In this document: piece by piece, positions 1-7,975 of the stretch | Layout: each line of letters begins with the position of its first letter | How positions within the stretch are numbered: position 1 is the stretch's first letter | DNA from: Dysgonomonas sp. | Lineage (GTDB): Bacteria; Bacteroidota; Bacteroidia; Bacteroidales; Dysgonomonadaceae | DNA length: 8,641 nt | Reading direction: 5' to 3' | NCBI GenBank assembly: GCA_003523545.1 | Contig: DQAM01000040.1 | Span: 1 to 8,641, forward strand | Notes under the pieces: model-generated | Told to the model about the DNA's origin: nothing | The model's database searches: none | What the model saw: only the letters and a program-made list of their open reading frames with translations | Made by a program: the position numbers and the translations under genes

Positions 1-1286
1 AAAAAGTCTGTCGATATACCGTTTTTCATTCCGTCCAAAACCCGTTGAATGGCATGAAGCGCATTTTGCAAAGCCTCATAATGACGGATATTAGTCACCA
101 CAATATCCTGCTCTCCGAATTCGGGAATATTAGCTGTTTCCACTAATTTCCTTTCAAGGTCATTGACTCCTTCGTTGTATTTCGCCGAAATAAATATCCT
201 GTCAGGTATCACATCTTGCAATATAGTGCGCTTTCTATCCATGATGACTCCGCAACCAACCACATCGACTTTATTAAATACCAATATAATTTTTTGTTCT
301 GTTACATAGGGAAGTATCTTTTTAGAAAGTTCGGTTATGTGGGCATCCTCAGTAGTAGAATCAATCACCCAAAGGATAATACTAGCCTGTTCAAGTTTTT
401 TGAAAGTGCGTTCTATACCTAATGTTTCGACCGTATCTTGCGTGTCACGTATACCTGCTGTATCTATCAGGCGGAATACCAATCCGTCGATATTTATCGT
501 ATCTTCTATAAAATCGCGAGTAGTACCATGTACCTCTGAAACTATCGCTTTTTCCTCTTTCAGTAATAGATTCAATAGGGTAGATTTTCCGGCATTTGTT
601 TCCCCGATAATAGCAACAGGGATACCCGTCTTTACGACATTACCTAGCGAAAACGAATCGGCAAGTTTTTTGATTTCATATTCTATCTTTTTTGCAGATT
701 CTTTCAGGTTATCACGGTTGGCAAATTCGACGTCCTCTTCCGAGAAATCGAGTTCCAGTTCGATAAGGGAAGCAAAATTCAGCAGGTCTGTGCGCAGTTC
801 GATTAGCTTATTACTGAAACCACCGCGCATTTGGTTCATTGCTAAACGATGCGTAGCGGCAGAAGTTGATGCTATCAGGTCGGCAACAGATTCGGCCTGC
901 GATAAGTCCATCTTGCCGTTCATAAAAGCCCTTTGAGTGAATTCCCCTGCTGTGGCTAACCTGGCTCCTTTTTCGATGAGGAGTTGCAAGATTCCCTGCT
1001 GTATATATATCGAACCGTGACACGATATTTCTGTACTATCCTCACCAGTAAAAGAATTCGGAGAACGAAAAACACTTACCAATACCTCATCGAGAGTGGT
1101 GTCATCCCTTATAATCCGCCCGAAATGTATGGTATTCTGTTTCTGATCAGTCAGCTTCTTTCCTATAGGAGACTGAAAAACAGAATCAGTCAGTTCGATA
1201 CTTCCTTTTCCCGAAACGCGGATAATTGCAATTCCTCCGATACCTGCGGGAGTAGATATTGCTGTGATAATGTCAGTGCTGCTCAT
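1..1286 (-). CDS. mnmE: tRNA uridine-5-carboxymethylaminomethyl modification GTPase MnmE (partial, C-terminus cut by window edge)
   Basis: MnmE, with MnmG, installs the cmnm5 group on the wobble uridine (U34) of certain tRNAs in the cytoplasm. I read 428 codons from ATG (1286-1284) to the edge without a stop or frameshift. The N-terminal formyl-THF-binding domain opens with D-I-I-T-A-I-S-T-P-A-G-I-G-G, followed by G-E-F-T-x-R-A-F (114-121) and the helical domain. The inserted G domain is complete: P-loop G228-E-T-N-A-G-K-S-T, G2 GTTRD (254-258), G3 DTAG (275-278), G4 NKVD (338-341), G5 SAK (367-369). Family length is about 455-465 residues, so roughly 30 are missing, including the expected C-terminal C-x-G-K that bears the catalytic cysteine. 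The usual A-P-G-E-F reads A-T-A-G-E-F here. It is transcribed away from the right-hand genes and is co-directional with the beta-galactosidase gene, across a hairpin and its own probable promoter. Confidence 0.97.
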   Translation of the reverse strand, partial: MSSTDIITAISTPAGIGGIAIIRVSGKGSIELTDSVFQSPIGKKLTDQKQNTIHFGRIIRDDTTLDEVLVSVFRSPNSFTGEDSTEISCHGSIYIQQGILQLLIEKGARLATAGEFTQRAFMNGKMDLSQAESVADLIASTSAATHRLAMNQMRGGFSNKLIELRTDLLNFASLIELELDFSEEDVEFANRDNLKESAKKIEYEIKKLADSFSLGNVVKTGIPVAIIGETNAGKSTLLNLLLKEEKAIVSEVHGTTRDFIEDTINIDGLVFRLIDTAGIRDTQDTVETLGIERTFKKLEQASIILWVIDSTTEDAHITELSKKILPYVTEQKIILVFNKVDVVGCGVIMDRKRTILQDVIPDRIFISAKYNEGVNDLERKLVETANIPEFGEQDIVVTNIRHYEALQNALHAIQRVLDGMKNGISTDF

Positions 1287-1320
1287 ACTACAAAATTACT
1301 AAAACAATCCCGAATTCGTA

Positions 1321-1328
1321 CAAACATA
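1321..1328 (-). promoter_or_regulatory. probable -7 box of the mnmE promoter
   Basis: On the minus strand this reads TATGTTTG, a perfect match to the Bacteroidota -7 consensus TAnnTTTG, 35 nt upstream of the mnmE ATG. The -33 position holds ATTG with a 20-nt spacer, a weak match to TTTG. The box overlaps the end of the hairpin at 1327-1360, so the terminator of the upstream gene and this promoter are packed together. A second match, TAATTTTG (1291-1298), lies only 4 nt before the ATG, which is too close for a normal leader. Confidence 0.4.
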
Positions 1329-1360
1329 AAGGATATTACCGAACCCGGCAATATCCTTTA
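1327..1360 (-). terminator. hairpin terminator after the beta-galactosidase gene
   Basis: This is an 11-bp perfect stem (1327-1337 with 1350-1360; TAAAGGATATT/AATATCCTTTA), topped after one A.C mismatch by CCG/CGG around an AACC tetraloop. It starts 23 nt after the galactosidase stop codon. The minus-strand sequence after it is TGTTTGTACG, T-rich but not a clean U-tract, so termination may be imperfect. Confidence 0.55.
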
Positions 1361-1382
1361 CTGCATATATTTTTAATGCTCT

Positions 1383-4300
1383 TTAATTAATTGGTTTTAT
1401 TGTATAGCTGTACCTGTATTCTTTTCCAAAGAATCTATACTGATCCAAAGGCTGAGACCACCAGGAATCCAGACCTGCCAAACCTTTCTGGAAGAGGTCT
1501 ACACACAAAACTGTCTGATTGCGTGGAAGCAGATCGGAAGCATGCTGCTGTTTCTTTGTTGTACCGGGGTCGAGATCTTCGGGTTTATAATTCGTAGCAC
1601 TTACCGAAAGAGGTTGCGCGCCATCCACACGAATACCTTTGTCTGCACTATCGGTCAGAGTGAGCCAGCGGACATCGGTTTTATTGCCTGTTTCCTGAGG
1701 ACGGAAATAGGCAAAAGCCTGATCTTCTACTTTGCCGTTCCATACACCCATGAAGGTATCGTCGTTGCGGTCAATGTAATTTTCCCAGGGGCCGCGTCCA
1801 TACCAGGTAAAGTTATCTACCCTTTTGGGAAGAGTCATAATCATTCCGAAGCGCATCATTTCGGGCAGATCATCTGACAATGCCAGATAATGTGCATCGA
1901 TGGTCAGGCTTCCATCCCGGTTTACTGTATAAGTCAGGTTTACCTTCGCTTCTACTCCTTTCGGCTTCATCTCGTACCTGAAAGATGCCGTGCCGTTCGA
2001 TTCATCCATTCCCAGATATTTATATGCCTGGTTATAGCACGCTGCTTCCCAAAGCCTTTGGGTATACTGCGAACCTGCTCCGAAATCGTTGTCGGTAGGA
2101 GCTCTCCAGAAATTCACTTTAGGCAGTTCGTTGAAGATGCGTCTGCCGTCATCGGTCATATTCATCAGAGCCCTGCCGTCTTTAGTCGAAAACTCATATG
2201 CTATACTGCCCGACTTAACCACCACTTTCTCATCCTGTTTTTCTACAGACAGGCTTCCCGAATACGAGGGTGCTTTAAAGTAATTGTTGGAGGAAAATGC
2301 GAATTCTTCTTTAGCTGCTTCAAATCCTTTTTTCAGCAAAGGCGTATCTTCGTTAAGATATGCAAATACCTGCAGATAATATTCTGTTCCCGCCTCTGGA
2401 GATATAGCAGGGATATTCAGCTTCACATCTTTTTTTGTATCGGCAGGCGTTACTACAGAGAACGTGCCCTCAGCATCCTTCTGTCCGTTTTTCAGCAAAA
2501 CCCATTTATAAGTATAATTTTTATCGGTCAGATCGGTAAACTTAAAATCATTGATCACGGTAATAACGCCATTGTCCAGGTCTTTTGCCTCAAAAAGTAT
2601 ATTCTGATGTACTTTTTTCACGATATGAGTATGAGGCAGATATTTCTGGTCGGGAGAAATCAGCCCGTCCATACAGAAATTCCCGTCGTTCATTTTATTG
2701 TATCCGCCTAAATCGCCGCCGTACGCCCAGTAAAAACGCCCCTGCTCATCTTTAGCCGGATATCCGTGGTTGTACCATTCCCAGATGAAACCGCCCTGCA
2801 TATTTTTACTGCTGCGCATAACATCCCAATATTCCTGAAAATTACCCATACTGTTACCCATTGCATGAGCATACTCGCAAAGTATATATGGTTTTTCAAG
2901 TTCTCTTGCCGCATCACGCTTCATCGATTCGAACGAGGGGTACATCGGACAGAAAATATCGGTATTGCGGTCTTTTTGGTGAGCCTGTTCCCATTGTACG
3001 GGACGGCTTTTGTCCCTTGCCTTTGCCCAGTCATAAGTGTCGAAAAAGGCTTTACCATTACCCGATTCATTACCCAAAGACCAGAATATAACGGAAGGAT
3101 GGTTCTTATCCCTTTCGATAAGACGGATTACACGGTCTAGATGTGCGCCCAGCCATTCGGGACGGTTGGAAACATTCTCAGGTCCGTAACCCAATCCGTG
3201 GGATTCCTGATTGGCTTCATCTATCAGATAAATACCATATTCGTCACACAGTTTGTACCACAACGGCGGCTGAGGATAATGCGAGGTACGCACCGCATTG
3301 ATGTTCAATTCTTTCATCAGCTCCAGGTTACGCATCATGACTTCGCGGGTCACTACATTACCATTATTTGTGTTGAACTCATGAAGGTCTACCCCTTTGA
3401 AATAAACTTTCTTGCCGTTGATCAACACTTGCGCGTCTTTTATCTCGATCTTGCGGAAGCCGATCTTTGTGGAAGTGGACTCGACCACACCGTTTTTGTC
3501 TTTCAATGTGATAAGCAAAGTATATAAATTAGGTGTTTCGGCAGTCCATTTCAGAGGAGAGGATACATTTCCCGAAAATACCATATCTGATGTACTTTCG
3601 GCAGGTATGGCTGCATTATTCGATTTGGAAAATACTTTCTTTCCTGCTTTATCAAGGATGGATACTTCTACAGTCTGAGATTGTGAAGAACCTGTATAAT
3701 TTCTTAATTTAACATCTAAGCTGAATTTACCGTTTTTGTAATTAGCATCCAGATCGGGATGCGCAAAGAAATCTTGTATACGGGTCTGAGCCGTGCTATA
3801 TAGATATACACTGCGGCTGATTCCGCCCAGGCGCCACATATCCTGATCTTCGAGATAAGTCCCGTCACTGAAACGGTGTACCTGGCATGCCAGTGTGTTT
3901 TTCCCTTTACGGATATAAGGTGTTATATCGAATTCGGCGGGACTTTTCGCATTCTGGGTATATCCTACTTTCTGTCCGTTTACCCAAACGTACATGGCGG
4001 TCGTTCCTCCTTCGAAGTGGATAAACACCCGGCGTCCGTCCCAGCTGTCGGGAATGTTGAACTGATGGCGGTAAGCACCTACGGGCGAATCGGACCTGTC
4101 GATATAGGGAGGATTGGGTTTGAATCCGAATCCGACATTCTTATACATCGGGATGCCGTACCCGTTAAATTCCCAATTACCGGGGACAGGCATATCCACC
4201 CACGAACTAATATCGTAGTTTTCTTTTTCGAATCCAACGGGTATTTGATCTACTGTCGGAACCCATTTGAATTTCCACATGCCGTCGAGCAGCTGATAGT

Positions 4301-4481
4301 AGGGAGATGCACTGTAATCGTCCTTAGCGGCCAATTCAGGTGAGGGATATGGGATCGATGTGGCCCGTGTGTCTTCTTTGTTGATAGCATAGATCTCGGG
4401 GTTTTCCCATTCCGGCGAATTTCCCTGGGCAAATACCAGGCTGCCGGATACCAGCAGTAATAAGCTGAAAATTAGTTTCAT
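1383..4481 (-). CDS. Secreted glycoside hydrolase family 2 beta-galactosidase (LacZ type)
   Basis: This 1032-residue protein hydrolyses terminal beta-galactosides; E. coli LacZ has 1023 residues. The N-terminus M-K-L-I-F-S-L-L-L-L-V-S-G-S-L-V-F-A-Q is a clear signal peptide (cleavage near A18), so it acts in the periplasm or at the surface, typical of Bacteroidota glycan-using enzymes. Domain order is the GH2 sugar-binding domain (about 45-230, with F205-S-D-G-T-Y-L-E-D-Q-D-M-W; D206 matches the LacZ sodium site), an immunoglobulin-like domain (about 235-345), a TIM barrel (about 347-630) and the C-terminal small-chain domain (about 750-1030, with F-W-R-A-P-T-D-N-D at 791-799). By motif, the acid/base is E472 (S-L-G-N-E-S), the nucleophile E536 (L-C-E-Y-A-H-A-M-G-N-S), and the magnesium ligands E426, H428 and E472. 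All key residues are present. Neither a SusC/SusD pair nor a sugar regulator is in the window, so the natural substrate (lactose, host glycan or plant galactan) is open. The symbol lacZ is withheld because many GH2 paralogues share this architecture. Confidence 0.95.
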   Translation of the reverse strand: MKLIFSLLLLVSGSLVFAQGNSPEWENPEIYAINKEDTRATSIPYPSPELAAKDDYSASPYYQLLDGMWKFKWVPTVDQIPVGFEKENYDISSWVDMPVPGNWEFNGYGIPMYKNVGFGFKPNPPYIDRSDSPVGAYRHQFNIPDSWDGRRVFIHFEGGTTAMYVWVNGQKVGYTQNAKSPAEFDITPYIRKGKNTLACQVHRFSDGTYLEDQDMWRLGGISRSVYLYSTAQTRIQDFFAHPDLDANYKNGKFSLDVKLRNYTGSSQSQTVEVSILDKAGKKVFSKSNNAAIPAESTSDMVFSGNVSSPLKWTAETPNLYTLLITLKDKNGVVESTSTKIGFRKIEIKDAQVLINGKKVYFKGVDLHEFNTNNGNVVTREVMMRNLELMKELNINAVRTSHYPQPPLWYKLCDEYGIYLIDEANQESHGLGYGPENVSNRPEWLGAHLDRVIRLIERDKNHPSVIFWSLGNESGNGKAFFDTYDWAKARDKSRPVQWEQAHQKDRNTDIFCPMYPSFESMKRDAARELEKPYILCEYAHAMGNSMGNFQEYWDVMRSSKNMQGGFIWEWYNHGYPAKDEQGRFYWAYGGDLGGYNKMNDGNFCMDGLISPDQKYLPHTHIVKKVHQNILFEAKDLDNGVITVINDFKFTDLTDKNYTYKWVLLKNGQKDAEGTFSVVTPADTKKDVKLNIPAISPEAGTEYYLQVFAYLNEDTPLLKKGFEAAKEEFAFSSNNYFKAPSYSGSLSVEKQDEKVVVKSGSIAYEFSTKDGRALMNMTDDGRRIFNELPKVNFWRAPTDNDFGAGSQYTQRLWEAACYNQAYKYLGMDESNGTASFRYEMKPKGVEAKVNLTYTVNRDGSLTIDAHYLALSDDLPEMMRFGMIMTLPKRVDNFTWYGRGPWENYIDRNDDTFMGVWNGKVEDQAFAYFRPQETGNKTDVRWLTLTDSADKGIRVDGAQPLSVSATNYKPEDLDPGTTKKQQHASDLLPRNQTVLCVDLFQKGLAGLDSWWSQPLDQYRFFGKEYRYSYTIKPIN

Positions 4482-4511
4482 TGTTCTTAGATTTAGTTAT
4501 TTAATTTTATT

Positions 4512-4542
4512 CAAAAATATTCCTTCTCTATAACAAGCCAAA
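4512..4542 (-). promoter_or_regulatory. Bacteroidota-type promoter of the beta-galactosidase gene
   Basis: On the minus strand, TTTG (4542-4539) is followed by exactly 19 nt and then TATTTTTG (4519-4512), a perfect fit to the Bacteroidota primary-sigma consensus TTTG-N19-TAnnTTTG. The predicted start is near 4505, leaving a leader of about 25 nt before the ATG. The leader has no GGAGG-like sequence, as usual for this phylum. Confidence 0.75.
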
Positions 4543-4561
4543 ACCAGTCTTGTAAACCAAT

Positions 4562-4593
4562 GGTAAAAATAACATTTTAACGGTAAATAACCG
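4562..4593. promoter_or_regulatory. Repeated GGTAAA-TAAC motif upstream of the galactosidase promoter
   Basis: GGTAAAAATAAC (4562-4573) and GGTAAATAACC (4582-4592) are two near-identical copies spaced 20 bp start to start, about 20-50 bp upstream of the -33 box. The second copy is also a small inverted repeat (CGGT-AAATA-ACCG, 4581-4593). Tandem copies about two helical turns apart just upstream of a promoter suggest an activator site; no candidate regulator is nearby. Confidence 0.3.
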
Positions 4594-4787
4594 GACATTT
4601 TTGTTAGGAATAAATATAAATCGGGTTAAAAATGAACAGGTAAATGTCTCAGCGGGCTGAAAATGTTTGTAAAAGCAGAGATTTGAAAAGGATAACTTTG
4701 TTTTGTCATTGCCCCGCCTTCGTTCGCCTAACGTTATTTCTGACCAGCGGGAAGTATCTGTTTATATAAATTGAAGGCATTCCATCC

Positions 4788-5522
4788 CTACTCTATCACT
4801 CGGGCTGTCCTGCGTGCTTCGGATTGTGAGACAGCATTAAAATGCCACCACTCGCCCCGGATGGTTATGAAGCCTGCGCCTGTCATGACCTGGCGAAGCA
4901 GACGGCGGTTTTCGATCTGTTCCTGTGTCAGCAGGCCTTGCTGTTTCAGCTGTTCTTCCTGATTGATGCCTGCCGCTTTCCCGAAAAAGTCGAAAGGCGT
5001 TCCCATATCGAGAGGATGCCCGTCGATACGGCTGATGGTAAGGTCTACCGCCATGCCGAAGTTGTGCATGCCGATACGGTCCGGATTGGCTACGTAAGCC
5101 TTCTGAGGGGTATTACGCACCACATCGTACATTTTCCGCTGAACGGATAAAGGACGAGCAGCATCGTAAACAAGCAGTGTATAACCGGAATCTATATCCT
5201 TCAACAGCTGCTGGGCTTTCACCAATTTGGCGGCAGCCACGGGATGCAGATATGCCTGCGCAAGACTATCGTACAAAACAACCCCTGTAAAATTATCGGC
5301 CGCGGCATATTTCAGGTCGACTAATATGCTTTTGTCAAGGGTATGTATATCTACCATCCCCTGATCCTCGAGCGACCGGGCAAGACTGGACTTTACGGTT
5401 TTCTGCACCTGCGGCACTTCCTGCGGGATGCTGTCTGCAATAACCTCCTGCGGTGTAATAGGACGGTCTTCCTGTTTCTGTTTGCAGGACAATAAAGGTA
5501 CGCTTACAAACAACAGCAGCAC
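4788..5522 (-). CDS. D-alanyl-D-alanine dipeptidase-like lipoprotein (VanX/DdpX, peptidase family M15D)
   Basis: A zinc peptidase predicted to split D-Ala-D-Ala in the cell envelope, for wall turnover or nutrient recovery. Expected motifs are present: Y119-D-A-A-R-P with R123 (the VanX transition-state arginine), G-M-H-N-F-G-M-A-V-D (zinc ligands H153 and D160) and E224-W-W-H227 (catalytic Glu and third zinc ligand). The N-terminus carries a lipobox, P-L-L-S-C13, so it should be a lipoprotein; residues about 14-50 are a low-complexity linker rich in Q, E, P and S. The start is odd. GTG at 5522 gives a signal peptide with no positive n-region, and no ATG lies between it and the in-frame TAA about 50 nt upstream. 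An ATT start 9 codons upstream (I-P-Y-R-F-Y-Y-V-L-L-L-F) would make a better signal peptide. Order is kinase, regulator, dipeptidase, all on the minus strand, with a 217-nt gap after the regulator. No vanH or vanA ligase partner is visible. Confidence 0.85.
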   Translation of the reverse strand: MLLLFVSVPLLSCKQKQEDRPITPQEVIADSIPQEVPQVQKTVKSSLARSLEDQGMVDIHTLDKSILVDLKYAAADNFTGVVLYDSLAQAYLHPVAAAKLVKAQQLLKDIDSGYTLLVYDAARPLSVQRKMYDVVRNTPQKAYVANPDRIGMHNFGMAVDLTISRIDGHPLDMGTPFDFFGKAAGINQEEQLKQQGLLTQEQIENRRLLRQVMTGAGFITIRGEWWHFNAVSQSEARRTARVIE

Positions 5523-5667
5523 GTAATAAAATCTATATGGAATACGGATATGCTTATAGATATGGTTTAGTATTATAATGGTTGATTTATTTTATATAAC
5601 AGATAGAATGACAGCTAAAGCATCTGCACAACTACTGAACCCTGAGTATGAAGGGTGTATCGTCCTG

Positions 5668-5685
5668 TCCGGGAAAATACCCGGA
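5668..5685. other. Perfect 6-bp hairpin in the regulator-dipeptidase gap
   Basis: TCCGGG (5668-5673) pairs with CCCGGA (5680-5685) around AAAATA. There is no T-run on either side, so it is not an obvious terminator. It could be a leader hairpin for the dipeptidase transcript. CCTGTC (5664-5669) could alternatively pair with GACAGG (5710-5715), giving two competing folds in this spacer. Confidence 0.35.
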
Positions 5686-5699
5686 TTACTTTGCTTGAT

Positions 5700-5720
5700 A
5701 AAAGGCCGCGACAGGGCCGG
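5700..5720 (-). terminator. weak terminator candidate after the response regulator gene
   Basis: On the minus strand, GGCC-CTGTCGC-GGCC is followed by TTTTATC, about 20 nt after the regulator stop codon. The stem is only 4 bp, all G.C, so read-through into the dipeptidase gene is plausible. I see no consensus -7 box between here and the dipeptidase start, which makes read-through transcription likelier. Confidence 0.3.
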
Positions 5721-5739
5721 ATATTTTTTTCCTCTTTTC

Positions 5740-6426
5740 TTATTTCTCAACCAGACGGTATCCGACTTTGGATATGGTCTTGAGTTCTACGTAATGATTG
5801 CCTTCGAGATACTTTCTGATCCGGTGGGTCAGGTTGTTCATCGAATGGTCTTTGGGATAAGAATCGGTATCGCCCCAGAGCCTCATCGTAAGGTCGTCTT
5901 TCTTGACTACATTGTTCAGGTTTTCGCAAAGTATCGTCAGGAATGCCGCTTCCGATTTGGTCAGCTTCCTTTCCACGTTGTCTATATATAACAGGTGGTT
6001 GAGCGGATAAAACGAGAATCCTTTGATTACGTAATGTTTTTCTTTTTCGACCGTCGATTTTCTTCCGACCAGGTTGGTCAGGCGGGAAATCAGCTCCCGG
6101 GCTCCAAACGGCTTTTTCTGATAATCCACATATCCGATGCGCAATCCGCGTTCGGTATCGCGGAAATGAGTTTTGCCCGTAGTAAAAATGATAGGCAGTT
6201 CGGGATAAATTTTACGTACGGTCTCGGCAATATCGAATCCGTCGCGTTCGCCTCCCAGATCGACATCCATCAGCACCACGCCGAAGTCTATCTCGCGGAG
6301 CATCGGTATCACATCTTCGCCTTTGGTAAGCCTTGTCACTTCATAACCTTCGATTTCGAGGTTCTCACTAAGCATGAAAGCTAGATTCTCATCATCTTCT
6401 ACTAATAAAATTTTCATAACAGCCAT
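5740..6426 (-). CDS. OmpR/PhoB-family response regulator
   Basis: This 228-residue DNA-binding response regulator is the probable partner of the kinase encoded just upstream. The receiver domain (about 4-120) starts M-K-I-L-L-V-E-D-D-E, with acidic pocket D11/D12, phospho-acceptor D54 (V-V-L-M-D54-V-D-L-G), switch T82/T83 and K105 in K-K-P-F. The conserved A-D-D-Y segment before it reads Y-V-D-Y. The C-terminal winged helix (about 130-226) has L-T-K-S-E-A-A-F-L, the loop L-W-G-D, N-N-L-T-H-R-I-R-K-Y-L (recognition helix region) and the closing wing T-I-S-K-V-G-Y-R-L. ATG at 6426 opens the ORF, but M4 (6417) gives the typical family start and may be the real one. The gap to the kinase stop is 119 nt and contains a 10-bp element also found in front of the kinase gene. 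It is likely to act on this locus; its targets cannot be read from sequence alone. Confidence 0.93.
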   Translation of the reverse strand: MAVMKILLVEDDENLAFMLSENLEIEGYEVTRLTKGEDVIPMLREIDFGVVLMDVDLGGERDGFDIAETVRKIYPELPIIFTTGKTHFRDTERGLRIGYVDYQKKPFGARELISRLTNLVGRKSTVEKEKHYVIKGFSFYPLNHLLYIDNVERKLTKSEAAFLTILCENLNNVVKKDDLTMRLWGDTDSYPKDHSMNNLTHRIRKYLEGNHYVELKTISKVGYRLVEK

Positions 6427-6437
6427 AACAGTTAAAG

Positions 6438-6456
6438 ATTTGCGTAAAAGTAAGAC
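6438..6456 (-). promoter_or_regulatory. ATTTGCGTAA element upstream of the response regulator gene
   Basis: The plus strand reads ATTTGCGTAAAAGTAAGAC. The same first 10 bases, and 13 of 19 overall without gaps, occur at 7976-7994 upstream of the kinase gene. On the minus strand, both copies place a TAC(C/T)TT stretch immediately before ACGCAAAT, resembling the first six bases of the -7 consensus TAnnTTTG. It lies 12 nt upstream of the regulator ATG, so it could be a shared promoter/start region or a regulator site. No TTTG is found at the ideal -33 spacing. Confidence 0.35.
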
Positions 6457-6545
6457 ATTTCATTTTGTAAATTGGCAACTATTGTATTCATATTTATAAA
6501 TGATTAATTAATAATTATGAATGGATCGATCTTCAGATTATAATT

Positions 6546-7940
6546 TTACTGCGGTATAACCACCACAAATTCACTACCTTCCCCGGGAACGCTGTTTACG
6601 CTGACGGTTCCCTTGTGCTTCTCGACTATTCGTTTCACATAATGCAGGCCGATTCCGTGTCCTTTGGCATTGGTAGCATTTTCGTTGACGCGGACGTAAC
6701 GGTCGAATATGCGGGATTGGTCTTCCTGAGAAATACCTAATCCGTTATCTTTAACGGAAAAACGTATTGATTTATTGTACCGGCTCAGATTTATTTTTAC
6801 TTTTTTAGGTACTTCCGAATATTTTATCGCATTTTCGATCAGGTTGCAGATTACCAGGGTCATGTGGTCGGCATCGGCATTCATCATATAATTGCCCTGC
6901 ATTTCTTCGGTGAATTCTATTTCCAGTTCGCCGGGTTTCTCCTGTATAGCCAAAAACATGTCTATCGTAGTGCGTACAAAATTGACCACGTCGAAATCGG
7001 TATAGACAAGGTTGAAAAATCCTTCTTCGTCTTTCGCCATAGTGAGTATCATCTCTACCTGTCCTTTCATTTTGTCGATTTCTCGTTCTCCCAGCTTGGT
7101 ATACCGGATGCGTTTGGCTTCATCCTGCAATATTTTTGGATTGCCGAGCATACTTATCACCAAGACCAGGGCATGCAGCGGACGCTTGAATTCGTGCGAA
7201 ACAGAGCTATACAGTTCGTCTTTCAGCTTTGCCACTTCTTTCTGCCGGGCAAGGGTACGCTGATGAACATAGAAACTATAAATCAACGCTACACACAAGA
7301 GCAAGGAAAGAACCAACATCAGAATCATTTCTTTATAAAAAGAAGACATCGGATTAATGAGATTTATCCTGAGTACTTTGGTTAATGGAGCATTCACTGG
7401 TATTTCGGAAGATGATAATACATCGCCTTTATCAATATTTGAGGGAATAGTCGTGTCTAAAATAACATTAGCTTCTTTATCGATTATTTCTGAATAGAAA
7501 GAATTTGTTATCCCTCTTCTTTCAAGAATTTTTTTAGCGACACTATCAAGTTCAATAAGATTTATAGGATATGTTTGAGCCGCAAAATCTTCCATTGCTC
7601 CATTCATAGTAATTACACTTCCTATACTATCCATTGCACCTTTACTATCAATCACTAGAACATTCGTAGTATCTGTTACTTCACTTGGCTTATCCTTACC
7701 ATAATATTGAATGATAGGAGTCGGTAAAACAGATTTTTGTAATCTCCTATTCAAATCTTCTTTCTGGATTTCATCTACAGCTAAATTAAGCTCTCGATGT
7801 AGTAAATCAATATTACTTTGATACCACCTATACATCAAAAACAGTTGTGATAAAAATATAAGTATTACTACGACTATAGAACCGATAGTAATACGAGCGT
7901 CTTTTTTCGAAAAAATATTAGAATTTAACTCCTGACTCAT
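6546..7940 (-). CDS. Two-TM membrane sensor histidine kinase
   Basis: A 464-residue inner-membrane kinase. TM1 spans about 17-37 and TM2 about 203-224, bracketing a periplasmic domain of about 165 residues. That domain contains L131-D-S-V-A-K-K-I-L-E-R-R-G-I-T-N-S-F-Y, a pattern I recall from many Bacteroidota kinases. There is no HAMP; a linker of about 25 residues leads to the H-box S-V-S-H249-E-F-K-R-P-L. The ATP-binding domain is complete: N-box N366-L-I-E-N-A-I-K-Y-S, G1 D398-N-G-L-G-I, F-box F-D-R-Y, G2 G427-H-G-I-G-L. The start is the ATG at 7940 (M-S-Q-E-L-N). The H-box and ATP-binding residues are intact, so it should be an active kinase, presumably for the regulator 119 nt downstream. 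It is divergent from the leader-peptide gene. GC content falls abruptly at about 7260, exactly where the kinase core gives way to TM2 and the sensor, suggesting a module of different origin. The ligand is unknown; the neighbouring peptide is the obvious candidate, by context only. Confidence 0.94.
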   Translation of the reverse strand: MSQELNSNIFSKKDARITIGSIVVVILIFLSQLFLMYRWYQSNIDLLHRELNLAVDEIQKEDLNRRLQKSVLPTPIIQYYGKDKPSEVTDTTNVLVIDSKGAMDSIGSVITMNGAMEDFAAQTYPINLIELDSVAKKILERRGITNSFYSEIIDKEANVILDTTIPSNIDKGDVLSSSEIPVNAPLTKVLRINLINPMSSFYKEMILMLVLSLLLCVALIYSFYVHQRTLARQKEVAKLKDELYSSVSHEFKRPLHALVLVISMLGNPKILQDEAKRIRYTKLGEREIDKMKGQVEMILTMAKDEEGFFNLVYTDFDVVNFVRTTIDMFLAIQEKPGELEIEFTEEMQGNYMMNADADHMTLVICNLIENAIKYSEVPKKVKINLSRYNKSIRFSVKDNGLGISQEDQSRIFDRYVRVNENATNAKGHGIGLHYVKRIVEKHKGTVSVNSVPGEGSEFVVVIPQ

Positions 7941-7975
7941 GGTAATCTCATTTTTGTTTTAAAAAAAATTAAAAA

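Larger units (their letters stand above)
4482..4787. other. Intergenic region between the dipeptidase and beta-galactosidase genes
   Basis: No ORF here is worth calling. The galactosidase-proximal part holds its promoter and a repeated motif. The dipeptidase-proximal part (about 4620-4787) has short inverted repeats, such as CGTT/AACG near 4720-4733 and TCAG/CTGA near 4650, but no stem followed by a T-run. I therefore see no convincing terminator for the dipeptidase gene. Confidence 0.6.

Noticed and set aside
337..936. 199-residue open frame on the plus strand
   Set aside because: It lies antisense inside mnmE, whose frame is continuous and fully motif-supported; the composition (Ser/Arg/Ile rich) is that of a reverse-frame shadow.
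1890..2711. 273-residue open frame on the plus strand
   Set aside because: Antisense to the beta-galactosidase gene; Phe/Ile/Cys-rich shadow without any recognisable motif.
4693..4700. TAACTTTG, a perfect TAnnTTTG box on the plus strand
   Set aside because: The nearest upstream TTTG is 23 nt away, too far, and no plus-strand gene follows; it would only read antisense into the dipeptidase gene.
6485..6522. Inverted repeat ATTCATA/TATGAAT after the kinase gene
   Set aside because: Seven A/T-rich pairs around a 23-nt loop in very AT-rich DNA, without a T-run; too weak to call a terminator.
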